Source of the DNA: Sphingomonas sp. 67-36
GTDB taxonomy: Bacteria; Pseudomonadota; Alphaproteobacteria; Sphingomonadales; Sphingomonadaceae
Direction of reading: 5' to 3'
Length of the DNA: 64,000 nucleotides
NCBI GenBank assembly: GCA_001897375.1
Contig: MKSU01000032.1
Location: forward strand, 1-64,000
The number at the start of each line of letters is the position of its first letter. Within the stretch, counting starts at the first letter, position 1. The position numbers and the translations under genes are program-made. Shown here piece by piece: positions 26,329 to 36,677 of the stretch. The notes below the pieces were generated by a model. It was given only the letters and a program-made list of their open reading frames with translations. It was not told where the DNA came from and ran no database searches.

Positions 26329-26949
26329 TTATTTCGCGAAGGCCGCGCTGATCTTCAGCTTCACCTCGTCCGACACCATCGGAATGCCATAGGCGACGCC
26401 GAACTCGCTGCGCCGCAGCGTGGTCATCGCGGTGAAGCCGACATTGTCCTTCCCGCCCATCTTGCCCGCGCCGTAGAATTTCGCGTCGAGCGTCACCGGC
26501 TTCGTCACGCCGTTGAGCGTCAGATTGCCCTCGATCTTCGCGCTCTCGCCGCTCGCCGTCACCTTCGTGGAGACGAAATGCGCATCGGCGGGGGAGGGGC
26601 CGAAGAAGTCGGCCTTCGCGCCTTCCTTCGGCGCGCGCAGCAGGTGGGCGGTGAGCGCGGGGTTGGTGGTCAGCACCTTGCTCACCGGAATGGTGACGTC
26701 GACCTTCGCCTCGTTCGGCCTGGCGGGATCGAGCGTCAGCGTGCCCGTGGTCTGGCCGAACAGCCCGAAATAAGGCGTGAAGCCGAGATGATCGACGGTC
26801 CATTCGATCAGCGTGTGGTTGGGATCGACGGCATAGCTGCCGGCCGCCACCGCGGCCGGATCGTGCGATCCCGGCGGCCCCTTGGGCGCCTGCTGCGCGA
26901 TGAGCGCGGTGGAGGCGAGGGCGACGAAGGCGATTGCGGCGAAGCGCAT
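26329..26949 (-). CDS. YceI family periplasmic protein
   Basis: A 206-residue product with a signal peptide (MRFAAIAFVALASTALIAQ). The YceI lipocalin-like domain has YAVDPNHTLIEWTVDHLGFTPYFGLFG-like, then SKVTASGES..GNLTLNGVTKPVTL and TLRRSEFGVAYGIPMVSDEVKL. The family binds isoprenoid quinone-like lipids in the periplasm. Its precise role here is unknown. It is followed closely by the TMEM175 gene. Confidence 0.92.
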   Translation of the reverse strand: MRFAAIAFVALASTALIAQQAPKGPPGSHDPAAVAAGSYAVDPNHTLIEWTVDHLGFTPYFGLFGQTTGTLTLDPARPNEAKVDVTIPVSKVLTTNPALTAHLLRAPKEGAKADFFGPSPADAHFVSTKVTASGESAKIEGNLTLNGVTKPVTLDAKFYGAGKMGGKDNVGFTAMTTLRRSEFGVAYGIPMVSDEVKLKISAAFAK

Positions 26950-27041
26950 GGTAAGGCTCCCTTTTTCGATCGCCGCGATAGAACCACATGCGCGGCGGCG
27001 ACGAAAGCGCGTAAAATCGAAACGGCGCGTTTCGCCGTGGG

Positions 27042-27812
27042 TTATTTCACCGGGCCCTGGATCAGATCGAACTTGATCCGCACCCAGGCGCCGATCATCG
27101 GCTTGTTCCCGACGCGTGGCGGCCGGACGAGGAATTGCCACGACGCCTGCCGCAGCGCGCGGGAGATGCCCGATCCCGGCGTCTCGCCGATCTCGCGGCA
27201 ATCCTCGACGTGATAGCGCTCGGCGGTGCGGCAGATCACCATGCCCCAGCCGGCGGTCTGCCGGGCGGGGAGGTAGGTCGCCATCTCGGCATGGGTCGGC
27301 TCGCGATACCATTCGGCGTAATAGAGGTCCTCGCCGCCCGGCGCGCCGCCCGCCGCCGCGACCTGCGCGCCGTTCGGCGTGGCCTTGTCGCCCGTGTCGC
27401 CGTCGGCGCTCGCGACCTGCTCGCGGGTCGGCCTGATCCGCCCGATGTCGGAGGCGGCGAAATCGGCGCGGGAAAGCATGATGACGCCGGGCAGCGTGAT
27501 CGGCGGGGTCGGGGCCGATTTGGCGCGCGGCGGTGGCGCGGCGTGGTGCCGCTCCTCCTTCGCGACCTTGGGCCGCTGCACGGCCACCCGCGTTCTGTTC
27601 TTCTGCTCGCCCCTCGACTGGCTGACGTTGAAGGTGGAGAGCGGCCGCATGTCGACGATGATCGGCGTGCCGGTGATCGCGCCGACCGTGATGAGCGCAA
27701 GGACGACGAGCACGCCGACGCCCAGCGCAAGCAGCAGCGAGCCGGCGCGGCCGCGCACCCCGACTTGCGACTGGTACGACGATGAACGGTAGGACGCCGT
27801 ACTGAGAATCAC
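27042..27812 (-). CDS. TonB-like single-span protein
   Basis: A 256-residue protein: a cytoplasmic N-terminus, one TM helix (about 25-47: SLLLALGVGVLVVLALITVG), a Pro/Ala/Lys-rich periplasmic linker (90-105: APPPRAKSAPTPPITLPG) and a C-terminal domain (about 170-256). That domain contains the WGMVICRTAERYHVEDCREIGETP segment, with a Cys pair, and closes with VRIKFDLIQG. This resembles TonB topology, but the TonB C-terminal motif is weak. The GTG start and its AGGCGGGG site lie inside the hairpin at 27811-27840, which could limit translation. Confidence 0.65.
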   Translation of the reverse strand: MILSTASYRSSSYQSQVGVRGRAGSLLLALGVGVLVVLALITVGAITGTPIIVDMRPLSTFNVSQSRGEQKNRTRVAVQRPKVAKEERHHAAPPPRAKSAPTPPITLPGVIMLSRADFAASDIGRIRPTREQVASADGDTGDKATPNGAQVAAAGGAPGGEDLYYAEWYREPTHAEMATYLPARQTAGWGMVICRTAERYHVEDCREIGETPGSGISRALRQASWQFLVRPPRVGNKPMIGAWVRIKFDLIQGPVK

Positions 27813-27840
27813 GCCCCCGCCTCTAGAGAGGCGAGGGCGT
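27811..27840. terminator. Strong hairpin over the TonB-like start and after ilvC
   Basis: A 13-pair stem with one mismatch (acgccc-c-cgcctc / gaggcg-a-gggcgt, loop taga) stands between ilvC (stop 27906) and the TonB-like gene. It covers the latter's GTG and ribosome site. No T-run follows, so it may slow read-through from ilvC or block initiation rather than terminate fully. Confidence 0.5.
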
Positions 27841-27905
27841 TAATGCACCAGCGATCGAACACGGTTCGTCGCGGATTTCGGATTACGGGTGGATTACGGC
27901 GCGGA

Positions 27906-29553
<1,648 letters not shown>

Positions 29554-29616
29554 CTCGCTATCCCGGCGGGTGCCGGAATCTCCCTGGAATAGAGCAATTG
29601 GGCTGCGGCCGACCGA

Positions 29617-31362
29617 TCAGACGAGTGCCTTGGCCTCGTCGTTCATCGTGCCCGAAACCTCGTTGGCCTGAAGGATCATCTCGGTATGCGCGGCGCCGCT
29701 CGGGATCATGGGGAAGCAGTTGGCGAGCTTCGCCACCATGCAATCGACCATCACCGGCCCGTCATGCGCCAGCATCTCCGCGATGCCGCTGTCGAGCTGG
29801 TCGGGCCGCTCGATGCGGATGCCCTTCCAGCCATAGGCTTCGGCCAGCTTCACGAAATCGGGCAGCGCGTCCGAATAGCTTTCGGCGTAGCGGCTCTCAT
29901 AGGTCAGTTCCTGCCACTGGCGGACCATGCCCATATATTCGTTGTTGAGGATGAACACCTTCACCGGCAGGCGATATTGCGTCGCCGTGCCCAGCTCCTG
30001 GATATTCATCTGGATCGAGGCCTCGCCGGCGATGTCGATCACCAGCGCCTTCGGGTTGCCGAGCTGCGCGCCGATCGCGGCGGGCAGGCCGTAGCCCATC
30101 GTGCCGAGGCCGCCTGAGGTGAGCCATTTGTTCGGGCTTTCGAAGCCGAAATGCTGCGCGGCCCACATCTGGTGCTGGCCGACCTCCGTGGTGATGATCG
30201 GCGCCCTGGCGTGGGTCGCATCCCACAGCGCCTTGATCGCGCGCTGCGGCATGATCGCCTTATCGTCCTCCGGGAAGTCGAGGCTCTTCACCGCGCGCCA
30301 GCCGTCGATCCGCCGCCACCATTCGGCGATGTCGGGTTTCGGGTGCTGGCGCGACTTCCAGATGCGGATCATGTCCTCCATCGCGTGCCCGGCGTCGGCG
30401 AGGATGGGCAGGTCGATCCGCACCGTCTTGTTCATCGATGAACGGTCGACGTCGATATGCACCTTGCGGCTGTTCGGGCTGAAGGCGTCGAGCCGGCCCG
30501 TCACGCGATCGTCGAACCGCGCCCCGATCGCGACGACCAGGTCGGCCTGGTTCATCGCCATGTTGGCTTCGTAGGTGCCGTGCATCCCCAGCATCCCCAG
30601 CCATTGCTGGCTGGAGGCGGGGAAGGCGCCGAGGCCCATCAGCGTCGAGGTGACCGGGGCGCCGGTGATCTTCGCCAGCTCGCGCAGCAACTGGCTGGCG
30701 CCGGGGCCGGAGTTGATGACGCCGCCGCCGGTGTAGAAGATCGGCCGCTCGGCCGCCGCCAGCATGTCCACCACCTGCTCGATCTCATGGCGGTCGGCTT
30801 TAACCGGCGGGCGATAGCTCTTGTGCTGGATCGGGCCGGGCTTGCTGTAGGCGGCGGTGGCGACCTGCACGTCCTTGGGGATGTCGATCACCACCGGGCC
30901 GGGGCGGCCGGAGGTGGCGATATGGAACGCCTCATGGATGATCGCGCCGAGCCGCGCCGGATCCTTCACCAGATAATTGTGCTTGGTGCAGTGGCGGGTG
31001 ATGCCGACCGTGTCCGCCTCCTGGAAGGCGTCCGAACCGATCAGGTGCGTTGCCACCTGCCCGGTGATGACGACCATCGGGATCGAATCCATCAGCGCGT
31101 CGGTGATGCCGGTGACGGCGTTGGTCGCGCCGGGGCCGGAGGTGACGAGCACCACGCCCGGCTTGCCGGTGGAGCGGGCATAACCCTCCGCTGCGTGTGT
31201 CGCCGCCTGCTCGTGGCGGACGAGGATGTGGCGGATGCGCCCGGCGCGGAAAATCGCGTCGTAGATCGGAAGTACCGCGCCCCCCGGGTAGCCGAAGATG
31301 ACTTCCACGCCGAGATCGCACAGCGCCTCGACCAGGATGTCTGCTCCGCTCTTCTCGGTCAC
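29617..31362 (-). CDS. ilvB: Acetolactate synthase large (catalytic) subunit
   Basis: A 581-residue ThDP-dependent enzyme making acetolactate or acetohydroxybutyrate. It has the catalytic Glu in LVRHEQAATHAAEGYARSTG (about 45-65), GPGATNAVTGI, and the ThDP/Mg motif GEASIQMNIQELGTA with NNEYMGMVRQWQ in the C-terminal third. The Asp of the usual GDG motif is replaced here by GEA, as in many alphaproteobacterial IlvB proteins. GTG at 31362 is chosen because GAGGAG is 8 nt upstream; a GTG three codons earlier overlaps that site. No Ile/Val-rich leader is seen. Confidence 0.95.
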   Translation of the reverse strand: MTEKSGADILVEALCDLGVEVIFGYPGGAVLPIYDAIFRAGRIRHILVRHEQAATHAAEGYARSTGKPGVVLVTSGPGATNAVTGITDALMDSIPMVVITGQVATHLIGSDAFQEADTVGITRHCTKHNYLVKDPARLGAIIHEAFHIATSGRPGPVVIDIPKDVQVATAAYSKPGPIQHKSYRPPVKADRHEIEQVVDMLAAAERPIFYTGGGVINSGPGASQLLRELAKITGAPVTSTLMGLGAFPASSQQWLGMLGMHGTYEANMAMNQADLVVAIGARFDDRVTGRLDAFSPNSRKVHIDVDRSSMNKTVRIDLPILADAGHAMEDMIRIWKSRQHPKPDIAEWWRRIDGWRAVKSLDFPEDDKAIMPQRAIKALWDATHARAPIITTEVGQHQMWAAQHFGFESPNKWLTSGGLGTMGYGLPAAIGAQLGNPKALVIDIAGEASIQMNIQELGTATQYRLPVKVFILNNEYMGMVRQWQELTYESRYAESYSDALPDFVKLAEAYGWKGIRIERPDQLDSGIAEMLAHDGPVMVDCMVAKLANCFPMIPSGAAHTEMILQANEVSGTMNDEAKALV

Positions 31363-31440
31363 GTCGGTCACTCCTCTTTCATGCTGCGTCAGCGAATAGC
31401 TTAGGCGGAGGGTGGGCGCTAGGGTATCGAAAATTACTCG

Positions 31441-32367
31441 TCAAGGCTTAATGTTGAAATATTCTTTCAAATTGCCCTTGGGCATTTGCGAAATGCGTGG
31501 CCAATCCGGCGGGGGCTGGTGGCGGAACCAGGTATATTGCCGCTTGGCGTAGCGGCGGGTGGCGAGTTGCGCTCCGGCGAGCGCCTCCTCGCGGGACAGC
31601 GCGCCGGCGAGCATCGCGGCGATTTCCGGCACGCCGATAGCGCGGCGCACCGGTGCGTCGGCGGGCAGGTCGCCGCGCGCCGTCAGCGCCGCGACTTCCT
31701 CAACCGCGCCGCCTTCGAACATTGCGACGAGCCGCGCGTCGCAATGCGCGACGAGGGTGGCGCGATCGGGCAACAGGATCAGCGGTCGCAGGTCGATCGT
31801 GTCGCCGATCCCGCCGCTACGCTCGGCCTGCCAGTCGGCCAGCGTTCGTCCGGTCGAGCGCACCACCTCCAGCGCGCGTGCCACCCGCGTCGTGTCGCCG
31901 GGATTGAGCCGAGCTGCGGCGGCAATGTCCTCGCGGGCGAGGGCGTCATATGCCTCCGCCACGGGCATCGCGCGGATCGCGGCGCGGATCGCGGGGTCGA
32001 TTTCCGGCACCGGGGCGATGCCGTCGATCAGCGTGCGCAGGTACAGCCCCGTCCCGCCGACCAGCACCGGCAGCCGCCCCCCCTGATGCGCTGCCGCGAT
32101 CTCCCGCTTCGCGTCGGCCGCCCATTGCGCGGCGGAACAGGCAATTGCGCCGTCGAGGTAGCCGAACAATCGGTGCGGCACGCGCGCCTCGTCGGCGACA
32201 TCGGGGCGGGCGGAGAGAATGCGCAGGTCGCGATAGACCTGGCTGGCGTCGGCGTTGATCACCACGCCGTCCGCCTGCTCCGCCAGCGCGACCGCAAGCG
32301 CGGACTTGCCGCTGGCCGTCGGCCCTGCGATGAGCGCGACCTTCTGGTGGGAGGCGGGATTGTTCAC
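31441..32367 (-). CDS. miaA: tRNA dimethylallyltransferase MiaA
   Basis: A 308-residue enzyme transferring a dimethylallyl group to A37 of UNN-reading tRNAs. The P-loop is [15 protein letters not shown] near residue 12. [19 protein letters not shown] and the conserved [14 protein letters not shown] follow, with the C-terminal [17 protein letters not shown] at 32367 gives the usual short N-terminus; an ATG 12 codons upstream is possible. Its start overlaps the divergent serB start by 8 bp. ilvB follows after 78 bp on the same strand. Confidence 0.94.
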   Translation of the reverse strand: MNNPASHQKVALIAGPTASGKSALAVALAEQADGVVINADASQVYRDLRILSARPDVADEARVPHRLFGYLDGAIACSAAQWAADAKREIAAAHQGGRLPVLVGGTGLYLRTLIDGIAPVPEIDPAIRAAIRAMPVAEAYDALAREDIAAAARLNPGDTTRVARALEVVRSTGRTLADWQAERSGGIGDTIDLRPLILLPDRATLVAHCDARLVAMFEGGAVEEVAALTARGDLPADAPVRRAIGVPEIAAMLAGALSREEALAGAQLATRRYAKRQYTWFRHQPPPDWPRISQMPKGNLKEYFNIKP

Positions 32368-33241
32368 GGCGACGCTGATAGCAACGGGACGGCTTGACGC
32401 CCACATCCTCTCGGACGCGGCCGCGCGTCTCGCCGCCGCCGGCTGTGCGCCGGGCGATCCCGCATGGCTCGACGAGGGCGATGCGGCGGACATTCCTTTC
32501 GGCGACGCGCCCGCCGCCGGGCGGGCGGCGCTGGAAGGAGCGTTCGATCAGGTCGATCTGGTCGTCCAGCCTACCGCCGGGCGCGAGAAGAAGCTGCTCG
32601 TCGCCGATATGGATTCCACCATGATCACCGTCGAGTGCATCGACGAGCTGGCCGATTATGCCGGGATCAAGCCGCGCATCGCGGAAATCACCGAGGCGGC
32701 GATGCGCGGCGAGCTTGATTTCGCGCAGGCGCTCGATGCGCGCGTGGCCCTGCTGCGCGATCTCGGCGCGGACGCGATCGACCGCTGCCGCGCGGAACGG
32801 GTGAGGATCATGCCCGGCGCGGAGGCGCTGGTGCGGACGATGCGCGCGCGTGGCGCGACCGCCGTGCTAGTCTCGGGCGGCTTCACCGCCTTCGCCGAGC
32901 CGGTGGGGGAGGCGATCGGCTTCGACCGCGTGATCGCCAACCGGCTTCACCTCGCCGGGGACCGGCTGGCCGGCACCGTCGCCAAACCGATCGTCGATTC
33001 GTCCACCAAGGAGCGCACGCTGCGCGAGACGCGCGCGGCACTGGGCCTCGCCGATGCGGAGACGCTGGCGGTTGGTGACGGCGCGAACGACCTTGCGATG
33101 ATCGGCATCGCCGGGCTGGGCGTCGCCTATCACGCCAAGCCGATCGTGGCCGCCGCCGCCGCCGCGCGGATCGACCACGCCGATCTCACCGCGCTGCTAT
33201 GGGCGCAGGGGATCGCGCGGAAGGATTGGGTGACGGCGTAA
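32360..33241 (+). CDS. serB: Phosphoserine phosphatase SerB
   Basis: A 293-residue HAD phosphatase making serine from phosphoserine. The core motifs are [22 protein letters not shown] (nucleophile Asp, about 80-100), [18 protein letters not shown] (motif II), and [12 protein letters not shown] with [23 protein letters not shown] (motifs III and IV). The TTG start ([15 protein letters not shown]) is supported by GGGAGGCGGGA upstream and by homologues that begin similarly. It is divergent from miaA with overlapping 5' ends. Confidence 0.93.
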   Translation: MFTATLIATGRLDAHILSDAAARLAAAGCAPGDPAWLDEGDAADIPFGDAPAAGRAALEGAFDQVDLVVQPTAGREKKLLVADMDSTMITVECIDELADYAGIKPRIAEITEAAMRGELDFAQALDARVALLRDLGADAIDRCRAERVRIMPGAEALVRTMRARGATAVLVSGGFTAFAEPVGEAIGFDRVIANRLHLAGDRLAGTVAKPIVDSSTKERTLRETRAALGLADAETLAVGDGANDLAMIGIAGLGVAYHAKPIVAAAAAARIDHADLTALLWAQGIARKDWVTA

Positions 33242-33250
33242 CGACACCCT

Positions 33251-34174
33251 TCAGGCAATGAACACCGCGTTCCGTTTCGGGCGCTCGTCGACCTGCAGGC
33301 TGAAGACGTCCGGCCGCGCATAATGGCCCGTCACGTCCAGGTCGTAGCGCGCGCGGATCAGATCGCCGGTGTCGATCTCCGCGACGAGCAGCCCGGTTTC
33401 GCGCTCCAGCGGCCCGGCCAGCACGTCGCCGAGCGGCCCGACGATCATGCTGCCGCCGCCGATCAGCGGTCGGTCAGCGTCCCAGTGCTCGATCTCTTTG
33501 CCCAGTTCGGCCGGGGAGGGCTGGACCTGACAGCAGCTCACGACGAAGCAGCGCCCCTCATGCGCGATATGCCGCATCGAGCTGCGCCAGATATCGCGCT
33601 CGTCCACCGTGGGCGCGCACCAGATCTCCACGCCCTTGGCGTACATCGCGGCGCGGAACAGCGGCATGTGGTTTTCCCAGCAGATCGCCGCGCCGAGCTT
33701 CCCCGCCGCGCTTTCCACCACCGGCATGGTCGAGCCGTCGCCCTGCGCCCAGATCAGCCGCTCCGTGCCGGTGGGCATCAGCTTGCGATGCTTCGCCACC
33801 ACGCCCTCGCCGGGGCGGATGAAGACGGCGGTGCAGAACAGGGATGAGCCGGCGCGTTCGATCACGCCGAGGACCAGGGTCGCGCCGGTGCGGGTGCTGA
33901 GGTCCGCCAGTTCGGCAAGCTCGGGTCCGCCGATATCGACGGCATTGTCATGATAGCGGGCGAAGTCCTCCCGCCCCTCGGGCAGGCGATAGCCCAGCCG
34001 CGTGCCGAAACTCGCGCCCTTGGGATAGCCGCCCAGCAACGCTTCCGGCATCACCACCAGCGTCGCGCCGGATGCCGCGATCCGTTCCTCGAACGCGAGG
34101 ATGTTGCGCAGCGTGGCGGCCTTGCCGGCGTAATCGGAGCCGATCTGGAGCGCGGCGACGGTGATTTTGCTCAT
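33251..34174 (-). CDS. Nitrilase (carbon-nitrogen hydrolase superfamily)
   Basis: A 307-residue enzyme with the nitrilase Glu-Lys-Cys triad: E44 in [15 protein letters not shown]131 in [13 protein letters not shown], and C165 in [12 protein letters not shown]. The CWEN signature and motifs [14 protein letters not shown] and [15 protein letters not shown] point to true aliphatic or aryl nitrilases rather than amidases. It should hydrolyse R-CN to R-COOH and ammonia in the cytoplasm. Tail-to-tail with serB, only 9 bp apart. Confidence 0.92.
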   Translation of the reverse strand: MSKITVAALQIGSDYAGKAATLRNILAFEERIAASGATLVVMPEALLGGYPKGASFGTRLGYRLPEGREDFARYHDNAVDIGGPELAELADLSTRTGATLVLGVIERAGSSLFCTAVFIRPGEGVVAKHRKLMPTGTERLIWAQGDGSTMPVVESAAGKLGAAICWENHMPLFRAAMYAKGVEIWCAPTVDERDIWRSSMRHIAHEGRCFVVSCCQVQPSPAELGKEIEHWDADRPLIGGGSMIVGPLGDVLAGPLERETGLLVAEIDTGDLIRARYDLDVTGHYARPDVFSLQVDERPKRNAVFIA

Positions 34175-34198
34175 CGCGCGGCCATAAGGCGCAATTGG

Positions 34199-35218
34199 CT
34201 AGGGCGCCACCACCACGCACGCCACGCCGGACTTGCCGCACGCCGCCTGCGCCGCGGTGCGGCTGGCGAAGCCGGTCGCCTGCACCTTGGTGATGCCGCC
34301 CGTCTTGACGTAATTCACGCGGCCGCCGGTCTTGCCGCCGACCTTGCCCCACAAGGCATGGGCGTTGTTCTCGTCGCGGAAAGCGCCGAGCTGGATGCGC
34401 CAGTTGCCGTTCGCCACCACGGCGGGGGCAGGAACGGGCTTCGTTTCCTTCGGCTTCGTTGGCGCAGGCTCGGCCTTGGCGACCTTCTGCGGTTTCGCCG
34501 CCGGCTTCGGAGCGGGCGCAGCCTTCTCATGCCCCGGGACCGGATAGCTCGCTCCCGGCGCTTTCGCGGGCGGAAGGGCGGGCGGGCGCAGCGCGGTGGT
34601 ACGTTGCGGTGGCTCCGCTGCAGGCAGGGGAGAAGTGGCGGCCGCGAGACGGGCGGAGCGGCCGTCCTCCTCGATCCGCTTCGCCATCGCGAGGCCCTGC
34701 TGGCGCTGCTCGGGCGTGATATATTGGTCCATCTGCGCCAGCGTCTGCGCCGCCTGCGACAATCCCTGTTGCGACGAGCGCGAGACCAGCGCGAAGGCGC
34801 GCGCCCAGTCCTTCGTCACCGCGTCGCCGTTGAACAGCATCGTGCCGAGCACCAGTTCGGTGCGCTTCTCGTCACGCGCCACGGATTTTTCGAGCCACGG
34901 CAGCGCCTCGGCCTTGTGGCCTTCCTGGAACAGGATCAGCGCGTAATTGTCTTCCGCCTGCGCGTGGCCCTTCATCGCGGCCTTGTGGAACCATTCAGTC
35001 GCCTGCCCGATATCGGCCGGCACGCCGCGCCCCAGCTTATAGGCCTGTCCCATGTTGAACTGCGCGTCCGGGTCGCCGTCGATCGCGGGCTTGCGCCATT
35101 CGGCGACCGCCTTGCCGTAATCGCCGCGGCTCCACGCATCGACTCCGGCCTTCACGTCCGCCGCCGCCGGCCCGGCCACCGCGATCAGCGCCAGCGCGCC
35201 GAGATACGCCACCTTCAT
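34199..35218 (-). CDS. Exported Sel1-repeat and SPOR domain protein
   Basis: A 339-residue protein: signal peptide (MKVAYLGALALIAVAGPAAA); Sel1/TPR repeats at about 22-175 (DAQFNMGQAYKLGRGVPADIGQATEWFHKAA is one unit); a Pro/Lys/Ala linker at 205-265; and a C-terminal SPOR domain (about 268-339: NWRIQLGAFRDENNAHALWGKV). SPOR domains bind denuded peptidoglycan at division sites. GGGGAGCTTGGCG precedes the ATG. It is divergent from the ParA operon, whose third gene is another SPOR protein. Confidence 0.88.
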   Translation of the reverse strand: MKVAYLGALALIAVAGPAAADVKAGVDAWSRGDYGKAVAEWRKPAIDGDPDAQFNMGQAYKLGRGVPADIGQATEWFHKAAMKGHAQAEDNYALILFQEGHKAEALPWLEKSVARDEKRTELVLGTMLFNGDAVTKDWARAFALVSRSSQQGLSQAAQTLAQMDQYITPEQRQQGLAMAKRIEEDGRSARLAAATSPLPAAEPPQRTTALRPPALPPAKAPGASYPVPGHEKAAPAPKPAAKPQKVAKAEPAPTKPKETKPVPAPAVVANGNWRIQLGAFRDENNAHALWGKVGGKTGGRVNYVKTGGITKVQATGFASRTAAQAACGKSGVACVVVAP

Positions 35219-35420
35219 CGCCAAGCTCCCCGTCCCGTGCTGGTTCCCGTACATGCCCGAAGCCATAACAGGCGGCAATTAACCATTCCTTCCCGCCAAG
35301 GCCGCGACTGATCGGGCGCAGGTGGGGGCGAAAGGATAACGGCGTTGCTGCCGCGCCATTTACCTTTCCTTATCCTGCCGCATGGCATCTCCCTCCCGAA
35401 CAGGCGGATTTGAGGGATTC

Positions 35421-36137
35421 ATGCGCGTTCTCGCAATGGCATCGCAAAAGGGAGGGTCGGGAAAGACGACCTTGTCCGGCCATCTCGCCGTGCAGGCGCA
35501 GCTTGCCGGCGCCGGCCCGGTCGTGCTGATCGACATCGATCCGCAAGGCTCGCTGGCAGATTGGTGGAACGAGCGGACGGCGGAATATCCCGCCTTCGCG
35601 CAGACCACCGTCGCGCGGCTCGCGGCCGATCTGGAGGTGCTGCGCCAGCAAGGCTTCAAGCTCGCCGTGATCGACACGCCGCCCGCGATCACCATGGCGA
35701 TCCAGAGCGTGATCCAGGTGGCCGAGCTGATCGTCATCCCGACTCGCCCCAGCCCGCACGACCTGCGCGCGGTGGGCGCCACCGTCGACTTGTGCGAGCG
35801 CGCGGGCAAGCCGCTGATCTTCGTCGTCAACGCCGCCACGCCCAAGGCGCGGATCACCAGCGAGGCGGCGGTCGCGCTGTCGCAGCACGGCACCGTCGCG
35901 CCGGTCACGATCCACCAGCGCACCGATTTCGCCGCCTCGATGATCGACGGCCGCACGGTGATGGAGACCGAACCCAACGGTCGTTCCGCCGGGGAGGTCC
36001 GCTCATTGTGGGACTATATCTCGGATCGGCTGGAGAAGAATTTCCGCCGCACCGTCTTCGCCGCGCCTGGCGCCGCCAACGGCTTCGCTGTGACGCGGCC
36101 GGCGGCGGCCGGCTTTGGCCGCAGGGTGGTGGGTTGA
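35421..36137 (+). CDS. Orphan ParA family ATPase
   Basis: A 238-residue ParA/MinD-type ATPase with the deviant Walker A KGGSGKTT (10-17) including the signature Lys, Walker A' LIDIDPQGSLADWW, and Walker B-like LAVIDTPPAITM. It lacks the C-terminal amphipathic helix of MinD and ends in FGRRVVG. No parB or parS cluster is next to it, and dnaA/gid-type chromosome partition genes are absent, so it is probably not the chromosomal ParA. The next gene begins 2 bp after its stop and encodes a likely RHH partner. GAGGGA lies 5 nt before the ATG. Confidence 0.9.
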   Translation: MRVLAMASQKGGSGKTTLSGHLAVQAQLAGAGPVVLIDIDPQGSLADWWNERTAEYPAFAQTTVARLAADLEVLRQQGFKLAVIDTPPAITMAIQSVIQVAELIVIPTRPSPHDLRAVGATVDLCERAGKPLIFVVNAATPKARITSEAAVALSQHGTVAPVTIHQRTDFAASMIDGRTVMETEPNGRSAGEVRSLWDYISDRLEKNFRRTVFAAPGAANGFAVTRPAAAGFGRRVVG

Positions 36138-36139
36138 TA

Positions 36140-36655
36140 ATGGGCGCGCCGAAGCCACTCGCCTCGCTGTCGTCGGGGCTGCTCGCACGCAAGGGGCAGG
36201 CCCGTCCCGCGATGCGTCCGCAGGGATTCGCCAGCCTGGCCGGGCTGTCCAGCGCCGGCGAGGATCTCGGTTGGAACGACATGGGCGAGCCGCCCGCCGC
36301 CGTGCCGCCGGTGCTCGTCGAGCGTGAGGCGTTGCATGAGGTGATCGCCACTCAGCCGCAGCCGGAACCGGCGGTCGCGGAGGCTCCCGCGCCGGTCGCG
36401 CCGACGCCGCTGCCGCCCGCCGTCGAAGTGTCGGTGGCGACCGCCGCGCGCATCCGGCGTGAGACGGCGCACCGCCGCAAGGCCGCCTTCACGTTACGGA
36501 TGGACGAGGAGCGCCACCTCAGGCTGCGACTCGCTTCCGCGACGCGCAATCGTTCGGCCCAGCAACTCGTCACCGAGGCGCTGGATGCCTTCATCGCCAC
36601 TCTGCCGGAAGTGGAGACGCTCGTCGCGCAACTCCCGCCGCGCAAACGGCGCTGA
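36140..36655 (+). CDS. Predicted ribbon-helix-helix partner of ParA
   Basis: A 171-residue protein. Residues 1-50 include ARPAMRPQGFASLAGLSSAG, 50-100 are Pro/Ala-rich linker, and 110-160 carry a strand-helix-helix pattern (RKAAFTLRMDEERHLRLRLA, then NRSAQQLVTEALDAFIATLP) that looks like an RHH/CopG fold. It ends PPRKRR. ParA-RHH pairs are known in plasmid partition (ParF-ParG, Omega), where the flexible tail stimulates the ATPase. Spacing of 2 bp implies coupled translation. The cargo is unknown. Confidence 0.65.
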   Translation: MGAPKPLASLSSGLLARKGQARPAMRPQGFASLAGLSSAGEDLGWNDMGEPPAAVPPVLVEREALHEVIATQPQPEPAVAEAPAPVAPTPLPPAVEVSVATAARIRRETAHRRKAAFTLRMDEERHLRLRLASATRNRSAQQLVTEALDAFIATLPEVETLVAQLPPRKRR

Positions 36656-36677
36656 TCGGGGTAACGGGGAAATGGTC

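Noticed and set aside
31368..31382. ATGAAAGAGGAGTGA mini-frame before ilvB as an attenuator peptide
   Set aside because: Four codons with no branched-chain residue; it overlaps the ilvB ribosome site and is most likely chance.
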